This document shows, piece after piece, positions 42,311 through 50,068 of a DNA stretch of 64,000 nt. The notes below the pieces were generated by a model. The model ran no database searches and was not told where the DNA came from. It saw nothing but the letters and a program-made list of their open reading frames with translations. Each line of letters starts with the position of its first letter. Within the stretch, counting starts at the first letter, position 1. Where the stretch lies: NCBI RefSeq assembly GCF_963677035.1, contig NZ_OY781472.1:682001-746000 (forward strand), read 5' to 3'. Position numbers and translations under genes: made by a program. Source of the stretch: an uncultured Hyphomonas sp. (lineage in GTDB: Bacteria; Pseudomonadota; Alphaproteobacteria; Caulobacterales; Hyphomonadaceae).

Positions 42311-43485
42311 TCGCCGATCGCTTCGTCCATCACGCGCGTTGCTTCGCGGACATTCTCGTCCGTGATGACCAGCGGCGGGGCGAGGCGCAGGACATTGTTG
42401 CCCGCGACACCGACCAGCAGGTTCTTGTCACGGCAGACACCCTGCAGACTTTTCGGATCGGCCTTCATCTTCAGGCCCGTCAGCAGGCCCTTGCCGGTCA
42501 CGCCTTCCACCTTGTCCGGGTGGCTGTCAGCGATGCCCTTCAGGCTCTGCGCCATCGTACCGGACACGCGGCGCACTTCGGCCAGGAAAGCCTCATCGGA
42601 GATGATGTCCCAGACGACATTGCCGACCGCCATGGCCAGCGGGTTGCCGCCATAGGTGGAGCCGTGGCTGCCCGGTTGCATGTGCTCGCCGCAGGCTTCG
42701 GTCGTCAGGCAGGCGCCGAACGGGAAGCCGCCGCCGATACCCTTGGCCGAACACAGAATGTCCGGCGCTGCACCTTCGGCCCATTCATGGGCGAACAGTT
42801 TGCCGGTCCGGCCCATGCCGCACTGGACTTCGTCATAGATAAGCAGAACGCCGTGCGCATCGCAGAGTTCGCGGAAGCGTTTCAGGTCTTCCTCCGGCAG
42901 GGCACGCACGCCGCCTTCGCCCTGCACCGGCTCGATCAGAACAGCGGCGGCCGTCGGACGGGCAACGGCATCTTCAAGGGCGGCCATGTCGCCCCATTCG
43001 AGATGCACGAAGCCAGGCAGCGCCGGGCCAAAACCTTCGAGGTATTTCGGATTGCCGCCGGCATTGATCGCCCCGATGGAGCGGCCATGGAAGGCGCCCG
43101 TGAAGGTGATGATGTCGATGCGCTCTTCATGGCCATTGGCCCACTGATACTTGCGGGCAGACTTGATCGCGCATTCGATCGCTTCGGTGCCGGAGTTCGT
43201 GAAGAACACCCGATCAGCGAACGTATCGCGGCAGATCTTGTCGGCCAGTTCCTCGGCGCCGCGCACACGGAACATGTTGGACGTGTGCCACAGCTTGCCC
43301 GCCTGCTCGCGCAGGGCGTCCACCATCGCCGGGTGCGAATGGCCAAGCGCGTTGACCGCGATGCCCGCGATGAAGTCCAGATATCGCGTCCCGTCTTCGG
43401 CGAAGAGGTAAACGCCCTCTCCCTTCTCGAAGACCTGTTCCGGCGGCCGGTAGACCGGCATGATATGCTGGCGGGGATCGCTCAT
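42298..43485 (-). CDS. argD: acetylornithine/aspartate aminotransferase family protein
   Basis: A 395-residue class III aminotransferase. YLDFIAGIAVNALGHSHP is the family start. VFFTNSGTEAIECAIKSARK holds the PLP phosphate site. YDEVQCG contains Asp218, and SAKGIGGGFP contains Schiff-base Lys248. Length and motifs are those of ArgD (arginine synthesis), and argF lies further along the same strand, which supports the call. The S41 peptidase start is inside its last codons. Confidence 0.92.
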   Translation of the reverse strand: MSDPRQHIMPVYRPPEQVFEKGEGVYLFAEDGTRYLDFIAGIAVNALGHSHPAMVDALREQAGKLWHTSNMFRVRGAEELADKICRDTFADRVFFTNSGTEAIECAIKSARKYQWANGHEERIDIITFTGAFHGRSIGAINAGGNPKYLEGFGPALPGFVHLEWGDMAALEDAVARPTAAAVLIEPVQGEGGVRALPEEDLKRFRELCDAHGVLLIYDEVQCGMGRTGKLFAHEWAEGAAPDILCSAKGIGGGFPFGACLTTEACGEHMQPGSHGSTYGGNPLAMAVGNVVWDIISDEAFLAEVRRVSGTMAQSLKGIADSHPDKVEGVTGKGLLTGLKMKADPKSLQGVCRDKNLLVGVAGNNVLRLAPPLVITDENVREATRVMDEAIGEWDI

Positions 43486-43633
43486 CTTTTACCCTTCCGA
43501 TGTCGCGAGGATTTCACTCAGGGCGCCACGCATGACGGGGGGCTGACCGGAAGTCAACACACAGCGTACCCACGCATGTGACAGCCGCCTCGATTCACTG
43601 TTATGTACGCCCGGAATGAATGGGAGTGAGAGC

Positions 43634-44035
43634 ATGAAGACGCTTGCGAGCCTCGCCGCAGGGCTTGGCCTGCTTGGGCTGCCTGCAGCCGCTCAGACCA
43701 CCAGCCGCCTGTCCCCGCCGCTCAATGTCGTGCAGCCACGGACCGCGCCGGACAGCTCCGAAGTGACGCCGCGTCAATCCATGATCATTGAAGAAGACGG
43801 AACGGTCCGGTTCCTGACACCGGCGGAAGCGGCGGACGTTTTTCTCCCGTCAGATCAGGCCAGTGCTTTCAATGTCGAGCTCGACCAGCCAGCCGGCGCC
43901 CCCGATTCCCTGCGAATCGAAGTCTCGGGTGCCGAGATCAGCGAAACCCTTACGCCAGACGGCGATACGCGGATTTTGCGGGTCGTTCCGGAAGACGGAA
44001 GCCCCAGCTGGCTGATCACAATTACAAAAGATTAA
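43634..44035 (+). CDS. secreted hypothetical protein
   Basis: A 133-residue protein with a clean signal peptide (KTLASLAAGLGLLGLPAAAQ) and a predicted AxA cleavage. The mature part is proline-rich at first, then beta-like, ending in LIEVSGAEISETL-type strands. No family recognised. The start at 43634 follows GGGAGTGAGAGC. It is divergent from argD. Confidence 0.65.
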   Translation: MKTLASLAAGLGLLGLPAAAQTTSRLSPPLNVVQPRTAPDSSEVTPRQSMIIEEDGTVRFLTPAEAADVFLPSDQASAFNVELDQPAGAPDSLRIEVSGAEISETLTPDGDTRILRVVPEDGSPSWLITITKD

Positions 44036-44058
44036 TCGAAAAACGATAATTATACTTG

Positions 44059-44090
44059 ACGATAAACGATAAGTACTTATTGTTAATCGT
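44059..44090. promoter_or_regulatory. 32-bp near-perfect palindrome (putative operator)
   Basis: ACGATAAACGATAAGT is followed by its near-exact complement (ACTTATTGTTAATCGT, with two mismatches). A further AAACGATAATTATAC lies just upstream at 44041. The stretch is strikingly AT-rich against its surroundings. It could be an operator for an unknown regulator or a structural element; no gene is seen on either strand between 44036 and 44302 apart from the terminator below. Confidence 0.5.
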
Positions 44091-44197
44091 GAAGCCGGGC
44101 GGAGCGGATGTGATGTCCAAACGCCCCCTACCTCACCTGAGCCGTTGCTCCGGCCTGCCCGGTTTTCACTTACCCTGAAGAATACCTCCAAACGAAA

Positions 44198-44224
44198 GAG
44201 GCGCGGACCCTTGGTCCGCGCCTC
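44198..44224 (-). terminator. intrinsic terminator of the his operon
   Basis: GAGGCGCGGACC (44198-44209) pairs perfectly with GGTCCGCGCCTC (44213-44224) around a three-base loop. On the minus strand it is followed by TTTCGTTTGG, and it lies 78 bases after the hisG stop. Confidence 0.75.
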
Positions 44225-44302
44225 CCACCGTTTGCAGCGTTTCCTCCCAGAAACTTGCTGGGACATAAGGCCGCGGATTTCCGGATGTGTCAAGATTGTG
44301 TC

Positions 44303-45025
44303 TTAGATTTTTTCTAATATTTCCCGACCTTTAATTGCTGCACCTGCGAACAAAACCTCCAGGCTGGCCTTCGCTTCAGCTGACCATACGGCACCCGGCG
44401 ACACGGCGAAGACCGCCTCGCTTTTCAGGATCAGCCCGTCCGACAGGATTTTCAGCCCGTTGGCTTTCAGCGTCGTCCCGGTGGAGGTGATATCGACAAT
44501 CACATCCGCCGAACCTGTCGTGGGGGCAGCTTCCGTCGCCCCGGCGCTCTCGACCAGACGGTATTCCCCGACAGACCGGGCCGCGAAGAAGCGGCGCGTA
44601 AGACGCATATATTTCGTCGCAACCCGCAGGCGGCGGTGATGCGCCTTGCGGAATGCCGCGCCGGCCGCTTCGAGATCGGACATCGTGTCGACATCGACCC
44701 AGGCCTGCGGCACGGCGACGATGACGTCAGCCCCGCCGAAGCCGAGCCGCTTCGCCACATCAAAATCGCTCTCCCCGACAGGGGCGAGGTCATGCAGCAG
44801 GTCTTCCCCGGTAACCCCAGCATGCAGGCTGCCGTCGACCAGGCCCTGCGCGATCTCCCGCGCAGAGAGAAGCCGCATCTCGACATCGCCAAGGCCCTCG
44901 ATCTCGGCCTGATAGCCGCGCTCGCCGCCAATCTGGGTGACGGGGAAACCGGCCGAGGCCAGCCAGGCTTCGGATTTTTCCTTCAGCCGTCCCTTGGACG
45001 GAATGGCAAGTGACAGACGGGTCAT
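44303..45025 (-). CDS. hisG: ATP phosphoribosyltransferase, catalytic subunit (short form)
   Basis: A 240-residue HisG-S. LSLAIPSKGRLKE starts the protein, LHAGVTGEDLLHD (near 68) is the second block, and DVIVDITSTGTTLKANGLKI (near 175-194) is the PRPP-binding site. It catalyses the first step of histidine synthesis. The short form lacks the regulatory domain and needs HisZ, whose gene overlaps it upstream by four bases (ATGA). Confidence 0.95.
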   Translation of the reverse strand: MTRLSLAIPSKGRLKEKSEAWLASAGFPVTQIGGERGYQAEIEGLGDVEMRLLSAREIAQGLVDGSLHAGVTGEDLLHDLAPVGESDFDVAKRLGFGGADVIVAVPQAWVDVDTMSDLEAAGAAFRKAHHRRLRVATKYMRLTRRFFAARSVGEYRLVESAGATEAAPTTGSADVIVDITSTGTTLKANGLKILSDGLILKSEAVFAVSPGAVWSAEAKASLEVLFAGAAIKGREILEKI

Positions 45026-46152
45026 GCGCCCCTCCCCTTTGCACGCAGCACGCGGTCGGGCCGCACCATGCCGCCAATCGCGGTCGCATCGGCCGCGGCA
45101 TTCGACAGGCCAGAGACGAGGCCGTCATAGCGCCCGCCGGACGCAATCGGCTGGTTGTCTGACAGGTTCGGCCCCAGCGTTTCAAACAGGAAGCCGTCAT
45201 AATAGGTGAACCGGCGTCCGAAGCCGGAGCGGAAGCGGCAGATGGCTTTCACTTCCGGCAGCAATTCGCGGATCAGTTCCATGCGCCGCGCCACACGCTC
45301 GATGGCGCCGGAAGTGCGCGGCAGGCTGTATTTCACGGCAATCGCGTCGAGCTGGTCGGCCGCCTCCGCGGCGGTACAGTTCACGGCGGCCAGCGCGCCG
45401 ATCACGTCCCGCACTTTCTCCGGCACGCCGCCGGCGGCAAGCGCCGCGGCCCGCGCGCGAAGGCCCGAAATGATTTCCGGAACGCTCCGGGTTCCGATCA
45501 ACGGAATACCGCGCGCGGCAAGGGCGGCGCGGAAGGCCGTTTCAGCCTCGGCCTGCGTCGCCGCTTCCAGCGTCGGCACAAGATCTGCCTCGATGGGCGC
45601 CGGTTCTGCTTCGACCAGAGCCCGCACGCCGCCTTCCTGCCGGAAGGCCCGCTTCAGCAGGTCCGCCGTCACACGCGGCAATCCGAGCGCGTCAATAAAG
45701 GCCGGGAACACCGCAAGGTCTCCCGTGGCAATCGCCACGGGCACGACGTCGCAATCGCGGACAGCTTCATGCACGAGCGCAAAAGCCTTGGCGTCCTCGA
45801 CGGGGTCGGAGTCCAGCCCGAACCGCTCAAAGCCGACTTGTGTGAACTCCATCGGGTCGCCCGGTGTGGCCGGCAGACGGAATGCCTCAGCCGCATAGCA
45901 ATAGGTTTTCGGCCCATTGGTGCCACTGGCAAGCCGCTCGGCTTCCAGCCCCGCCACAGGCAGGGTCAGGTCCGGCCGCATGACCATTTCATTGCCGCGA
46001 TGATCCGTGAACACGCAAAGCCGCGCGCGGACCGCTTCGCCGGACAGTTCCAGCGGAATATCGGACGGCAGGATATAGGCGGGATTGACCGGCTCGGCGC
46101 CCGAGCCCTCGAACCGGGACCGGGCGGCCCTCACGATAGCGGCGTGTGTCAT
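45022..46152 (-). CDS. hisZ: ATP phosphoribosyltransferase regulatory subunit
   Basis: A 376-residue HisRS-like protein. Its layout follows HisZ: an N-terminal class II synthetase-like core (RLCVFTDHRGNEMVMRPDLT, GPKTYCYAAEAFRLP) and the C-terminal FGRRFTYYDGFLFETLGP and ASGGRYDGLVSGL blocks. It lacks the anticodon-binding domain. It activates HisG-S. It overlaps hisS upstream and hisG downstream by four bases each. Confidence 0.93.
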   Translation of the reverse strand: MTHAAIVRAARSRFEGSGAEPVNPAYILPSDIPLELSGEAVRARLCVFTDHRGNEMVMRPDLTLPVAGLEAERLASGTNGPKTYCYAAEAFRLPATPGDPMEFTQVGFERFGLDSDPVEDAKAFALVHEAVRDCDVVPVAIATGDLAVFPAFIDALGLPRVTADLLKRAFRQEGGVRALVEAEPAPIEADLVPTLEAATQAEAETAFRAALAARGIPLIGTRSVPEIISGLRARAAALAAGGVPEKVRDVIGALAAVNCTAAEAADQLDAIAVKYSLPRTSGAIERVARRMELIRELLPEVKAICRFRSGFGRRFTYYDGFLFETLGPNLSDNQPIASGGRYDGLVSGLSNAAADATAIGGMVRPDRVLRAKGRGA

Positions 46153-47630
46153 GCCTGGGCCTCAACGATGCGGCGGATGGCTTCGACCATTTCGGCGCGC
46201 GGCACTTCGATCTGGCCGGGGCGTGCCTCACGGTATTCTTCGTTGGACTTGATGGCCTTCGCCTTCAGCGCGCCCATTTCGAGGTCCTTGATGGTGACGG
46301 TGCCCTTGGCGATCTCGTCCTCGCCGACGATCACGACAGCCGGAGCCCCCCGACGGTCGGCATATTTCATCTGTGGCCGCATGCCGGAGCCGCCCATATA
46401 GGCTTCGGCGCGGATGCCCGCGCGGCGAAGGTCCGTCGCGATGGAGAGCGCTGTGGACGGATTTTCCTTGTCGAGGTTCAGCACCACGACCGGCCCGTCC
46501 AGCTTGCCCGTTTCGCCCATGATCTGCAGGGCAGACGCAAGCCGGGAGATACCGATGGAGAAGCCGGTCGCGGGCACCGTCTCGCCGGTAAAGCGCGCGA
46601 CGAGGTCGTCATACCGTCCGCCGCCGCCGATGGACCCGATGCGATAGGTCTTGCCATCGTCGCCGGTCACTTCGCGCAGCAACTCGGCCTCATAGACCGG
46701 GCCGGTATAATATTCGAGGCCGCGCACAACCGACGGATCGATCACGACATCGCCCTCCGGCGCGCCAAGCGCATTGAGGGCGAGCGCGATGGCTTCCAGT
46801 TCGGCCAGCCCCGCCTTGCCCTCTTCCGTCGAGCCTGTGGCTTTCGAGAGATTGGCCAGCGTTTCGGCCCGTGTCTTTGCGCCGGCTTCGGCGAAGGCCA
46901 GCACGGTCTTCACCTCCTCTGCGCCGAGCCCGGCGCCTTTGGTGAAGTCTCCGCTTTCATCCATGCGGCCCTTGCCGAGCAGGTCCGCGACGCCGGACGC
47001 GCCGAGGCGATCCAGCTTGTCGAGCGCGCGCAGGATGGCGAGGCGGGTCTCGGCGCTCGCCGCACCCACCCCGTCCAGCACGCCGTTCAGCAGGCGGCGG
47101 GTGTTCACGCGGATCACGAATTCGCCCGTCTCCATGCCAACCGCGCGGAGGGCTTCGGCGCCCATGGCGATCATCTCGGCATCGGCGTGGAAGCCCGGCG
47201 CGCCGACCGAGTCGGCATCGCACTGCCAGAATTCACGGAAGCGGCCAGGGCCCGGCTTTTCATTGCGCCAGACCGGCCCGGCGGCATAGCGGCGGAACGG
47301 CTTGCCCAGCGACTGGCCGGCCTCGGCCACGAACCGGGCCAGCGGCGCAGTCAGATCGTAGCGCAGGGCCATCCATTGCTCGTCATCATCCTGCAGGGAA
47401 AACACGCCGGCGTTCGGGCGGTCGTCGTCCGGCAGGAACTTGCCGAGCGCGTCGGCATATTCGAAGGCGCCGGTGTCCAGCGCCTCAAAGCCCCATTGGC
47501 GGTAAATCGCGGTGACCTTGCCGACCAGGTCGGCCTGAGCATGGATCAGGCCTTCGCGCTTGTCGGGAAAGCCGCGCGGCTTGCGGGCGAGATCTTTGCC
47601 GGAGAGAGGCTGGCTGTCTTTGTCACTCAT
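46149..47630 (-). CDS. hisS: histidyl-tRNA synthetase
   Basis: A 493-residue class II synthetase. LRYDLTAPLARFVAE (motif 2 region, near 88), RRYAAGPVWRNEKPGPGRFR (motif 2), VVRGLEYYTGPVYEAEL (near 290) and GIGGGGRYDDLV-like SIGGGGRYDDLVARFTGE (motif 3) are all present. The C-terminal anticodon domain ends DLEMGALKAKAIKSNEEYRE. It charges tRNA-His. It is first in a hisS-hisZ-hisG operon and preceded by a His-rich leader, so its expression is probably set by charged tRNA-His. Confidence 0.95.
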   Translation of the reverse strand: MSDKDSQPLSGKDLARKPRGFPDKREGLIHAQADLVGKVTAIYRQWGFEALDTGAFEYADALGKFLPDDDRPNAGVFSLQDDDEQWMALRYDLTAPLARFVAEAGQSLGKPFRRYAAGPVWRNEKPGPGRFREFWQCDADSVGAPGFHADAEMIAMGAEALRAVGMETGEFVIRVNTRRLLNGVLDGVGAASAETRLAILRALDKLDRLGASGVADLLGKGRMDESGDFTKGAGLGAEEVKTVLAFAEAGAKTRAETLANLSKATGSTEEGKAGLAELEAIALALNALGAPEGDVVIDPSVVRGLEYYTGPVYEAELLREVTGDDGKTYRIGSIGGGGRYDDLVARFTGETVPATGFSIGISRLASALQIMGETGKLDGPVVVLNLDKENPSTALSIATDLRRAGIRAEAYMGGSGMRPQMKYADRRGAPAVVIVGEDEIAKGTVTIKDLEMGALKAKAIKSNEEYREARPGQIEVPRAEMVEAIRRIVEAQA

Positions 47631-47764
47631 AGGTCGCTCTTAGTCCTGTTTGCGCACCGCATAGTCGGTGCTGGTCCGGATTGGAAGGCGACACGTCAAC
47701 ATCAGGCACGCCCCGGCTGTGGCCTGCCTCGTCTGGTCTGGTTCTTGGGGGGAACACTTTAGCA

Positions 47765-47801
47765 GAGGCGCAGCCGGACCGGTTCGCGCCTCATCGGCGC
47801 G
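47765..47801 (-). promoter_or_regulatory. his attenuator: mutually exclusive hairpins
   Basis: Just after the leader stop, CGCGCC (47785-47790) can pair with GGCGCG (47796-47801) around five bases. The overlapping GCGCCTC (47786-47792) can instead pair with GAGGCGC (47765-47771) around a 14-base loop. Only one can form at a time, as in classical attenuators. No long T tract follows the second stem, so the outcome may be pausing or translational control. Confidence 0.6.
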
Positions 47802-47840
47802 TCACGAATGGTGATGATGGTGGTGCAGTGCTGTGTTCAT
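47802..47840 (-). CDS. hisL: his leader peptide (six consecutive His)
   Basis: The frame ATG 47840 to TGA 47802 encodes M-N-T-A-L-H-H-H-H-H-H-S, twelve residues with six histidines in a row using both CAC and CAT codons. It lies 171 bases before hisS on the same strand and is followed by alternative hairpins. This is the hallmark of histidine attenuation: shortage of charged tRNA-His stalls the ribosome on the His run and favours expression of hisS-hisZ-hisG. No Shine-Dalgarno precedes it; the promoter is so close that it may be nearly leaderless. Confidence 0.85.
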   Translation of the reverse strand: MNTALHHHHHHS

Positions 47841-47850
47841 TACGAAAAGG

Positions 47851-47879
47851 CCGATACGGGGGCGGCCGCGCAAAGTCAA
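47851..47879 (-). promoter_or_regulatory. putative hisL-hisSZG promoter
   Basis: On the minus strand TTGACT (47879-47874) and TATCGG (47856-47851) are separated by 17 bases. Transcription would begin about 4-8 bases before the hisL ATG at 47840. Confidence 0.55.
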
Positions 47880-47901
47880 CCGAAAGGTCAGGCCCACCCG
47901 A

Positions 47902-48375
47902 TCAGGCTTTCTCCGTCTGGCGCGTGAACGGCTTCTCCTGTCCGTCCCGGCGCTCGATCACCTTGAAGATGCCCGTGCCCCGCATCAGCAGCTTGTCGCC
48001 CGACCAGATCCTGCCTTCGACCGTGAAGACATCGTCCTGCCGGCCGATCACATGGCCCTTGCCCTCAACGAAGCTGCCAATGCTGGCGCCGGAGAGGAAA
48101 TCGCACATCAGGCGGACGGTGACCCACCAGGTATCGTCGTTCTTTTCGACCGCCGCGCCCCAGGCCATATCGGCGAAGGTCATGAGCATGCCGCCATGGG
48201 CATTCATCATCCCGTTGGTGTGGTGCTCCTCGACGCGGAAGGCGCGGGTGATGCCCGTCTCGTCGCGCTTCTCGAACAGCGGGCCCACCTGACGGCCAAA
48301 CCCCCGGTGCCAGGGCAGAATCTGGTAGCCGTCGGGCAGGTCGAATGTCTGGTTGCGTGATAGATCGTCAGTCAT
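47902..48375 (-). CDS. PaaI family thioesterase (hotdog fold)
   Basis: A 157-residue hotdog protein. HHTNGMMNAHGGMLMTFADMA (near 51-70) is the family active-site helix, with the conserved NxHGG-type motif read as NAHGGML. VTVRLMCDFLSGASIGSFVE and GKGHVIGRQDDVFTVEGRI follow. It hydrolyses acyl-CoA thioesters. Start 48375 fits the family. Confidence 0.9.
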   Translation of the reverse strand: MTDDLSRNQTFDLPDGYQILPWHRGFGRQVGPLFEKRDETGITRAFRVEEHHTNGMMNAHGGMLMTFADMAWGAAVEKNDDTWWVTVRLMCDFLSGASIGSFVEGKGHVIGRQDDVFTVEGRIWSGDKLLMRGTGIFKVIERRDGQEKPFTRQTEKA

Positions 48376-48433
48376 GACGTCCGATTAGCGCCGTCCGGCT
48401 CGATTTGCCAGCCCTCCCCTTGCGAAGGGCGCC

Positions 48434-49084
48434 TCACAGGGTCAGCGAAATGAGATTGATGAAGAGATGGGCCATGATCGGCAGGAACAGCCCGCCGCTC
48501 GCGACACGCAGCAGGCCCAGCATCACGCCATAGACCATCACGACCAGAATCCCGATCCAGCCATATTGTATATGCTGAAGGGCAAAGATCAGCGCCGACA
48601 GGCCCGCGGCCAGCAGGGGCGTCCAGCCACGCGCCAGCAACACGCCCATAACCAGGCCGCGATAGATGAACTCTTCGGCAAACGGGGCGACCAGCACGAT
48701 GGTAAAGAACAGCTCCGCCCGCGTGGCCGTCTGCAGCTGATGGGTGAACCCCTCACTCACGCTCAGCCCCTGAGCCCCGAACATCATCGCCAGCATGCCG
48801 GCCAGGAATGTTGTCAGGGCGACCGCGACAATCGCGGCTGCCACAGCAATCAGTACGACGATCAGGTTCATGTCGCCCGGGTCGGCAACCTCATCGGCCA
48901 CACCCTGGACTTTCAGATATCCATAGACCGCCATCACCGTCAGGATATTCGCAATCCCGGACAACACGATGATCGACATGTCCGGCATCATGCGGTGAAC
49001 GACAATCGCCGGCAGGATCACGATAAACTGATAGGCGACGGCGATAATGACTGCCGTCCAGACCATTGAGCGAAGGCGGGTCAA
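48434..49084 (-). CDS. CPBP family intramembrane metalloprotease
   Basis: A 216-residue membrane protein with seven or eight helices. The CPBP/Abi motifs are present: EEFIYRGLVMG (motif 1, near 137), ALIFALQHIQYGWIGI (motif 2, near 164) and IMAHLFINLISL (motif 3, near 203). The family includes CAAX-type prenyl proteases and bacteriocin-immunity proteins; the substrate is unknown. Confidence 0.9.
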   Translation of the reverse strand: MTRLRSMVWTAVIIAVAYQFIVILPAIVVHRMMPDMSIIVLSGIANILTVMAVYGYLKVQGVADEVADPGDMNLIVVLIAVAAAIVAVALTTFLAGMLAMMFGAQGLSVSEGFTHQLQTATRAELFFTIVLVAPFAEEFIYRGLVMGVLLARGWTPLLAAGLSALIFALQHIQYGWIGILVVMVYGVMLGLLRVASGGLFLPIMAHLFINLISLTL

Positions 49085-49123
49085 TTGCGTCTAGCGTCCC
49101 TCTGGCCCGTGAGGGCGAAGGCC

Positions 49124-49303
49124 CTAGAGCTCAATCATGTCAAAGTCCGATTTCGGTGTGCCGCAAAGCGGACAGACCCAATCCTCCGGAATGTCGGCCC
49201 AACGGGTGCCCGGCGCAAGCCCTTCGGCCGGATCCCCCTGTTCTTCTTCGTACAGGTAGCCACATGTGCGGCACTGCCAGACTTTATAAGGCGCCTCGCT
49301 CAT
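49124..49303 (-). CDS. rubredoxin
   Basis: A 59-residue iron-sulfur protein with all four ligands: CRTCGYLYEEEQGDP (CxxCG) and VCPLCGTPKSDF (CPxCG). WADIPEDWVCPLC is typical. It starts 15 bases after the TetR stop on the same strand, and a P450 gene is divergent from TetR. Rubredoxins can pass electrons to alkane hydroxylases and related enzymes, so a link to the P450 is possible but unproven. Confidence 0.95.
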   Translation of the reverse strand: MSEAPYKVWQCRTCGYLYEEEQGDPAEGLAPGTRWADIPEDWVCPLCGTPKSDFDMIEL

Positions 49304-49317
49304 TCCTTCCCTCCTCC

Positions 49318-49971
49318 TCAGACCGGCGCCAGGCGAGCATGCAGCGACTGGACCAGTGACTCCCGTATCGGTGCGATCTCCGTGCCCGGGTCGATCATAT
49401 GTTGCATGCGAATGCCCATCAGGGCGCACCCCACCATCAGCGCGGTGGCATCGGCATCGGCATCTTTCCGGATACTGCCTTCGGCCTGCCCGCGCTCAAT
49501 GACGCTGCGGATCAGCACACGCTCGATCTCGTGCGACTCGGCGAAGGCGGCGCGGGTTTCCAGCCGGTCGGCCACGGCCGCGGCCAGCAGCATGAAATAC
49601 GCCTCATCTTCCTCCCGCCCGTCCATTGACTGGCAGTGCAGGTCGACAAAGGCATACAGGGCGGAAAGACCATCCATGCGTTCCACATCCGCCTCATCCA
49701 GCGCCTCCCGCTGCCAGCCATGCAGGGCGCTGATAAGGCTGCGGATCAGCCCGTCCTTGGATCCGAAGCGCTGCGTCACCAGCCCACGGGAATAGCCCGC
49801 CTCTTTCCCGATGGCATCGAAAGTGGCGGCGGCCACACCGTTTGCGGAGACGACCCGCATGGTCGCTTCCAGCAATTCCTGCTCGGACCGTTCGCGCCGT
49901 TCGGCCTGTGTCAGGCGGCCGCTTTCCGCGGCAACTGGATCGGGCGGCGAGGCTGTGGACGCGTCAGACAT
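49318..49971 (-). CDS. TetR/AcrR family transcriptional regulator
   Basis: A 217-residue regulator with the N-terminal TetR helix-turn-helix (ELLEATMRVVSANGVAAATF, then AIGKEAGYSRGLVTQRFGSK, about 31-70) and a C-terminal ligand domain. The start at 49971 follows AGGCGAAGCC; two further upstream ATGs lack a ribosome site. It is divergent from the P450 gene and co-directional with rubredoxin, so it may control both. Confidence 0.85.
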   Translation of the reverse strand: MSDASTASPPDPVAAESGRLTQAERRERSEQELLEATMRVVSANGVAAATFDAIGKEAGYSRGLVTQRFGSKDGLIRSLISALHGWQREALDEADVERMDGLSALYAFVDLHCQSMDGREEDEAYFMLLAAAVADRLETRAAFAESHEIERVLIRSVIERGQAEGSIRKDADADATALMVGCALMGIRMQHMIDPGTEIAPIRESLVQSLHARLAPV

Positions 49972-49980
49972 GGCTTCGCC

Positions 49981-50014
49981 TAACATATTTGTTGGCTGTA
50001 TAGCAAGTATATGA
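49981..50014. promoter_or_regulatory. divergent promoter/operator region of tetR and P450 genes
   Basis: An AT-rich stretch with loosely symmetrical ends (CATATTTG at 49984 and CAAGTATATG at 50004) lies between the divergent starts at 49971 and 50069. It is a plausible operator for the TetR protein. Confidence 0.35.
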
Positions 50015-50068
50015 TAGGCACTGGTCCTGAAGGGGAGCCGCAAGCCGCTCCCACCACCGGAGGACCCC

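Noticed and set aside
46146..47762. 538-codon open frame antisense to hisS
   Set aside because: hisS has all class II synthetase motifs on the other strand. The antisense frame shows no domain and mirrors the GC-rich codon pattern of hisS.
47811..47825. Possibility that the CAC/CAT run is only a GTG/ATG microsatellite
   Set aside because: The run is within a frame with start and stop, 171 bases before hisS, followed by alternative hairpins and preceded by a promoter. The match in function is too good to be chance alone.
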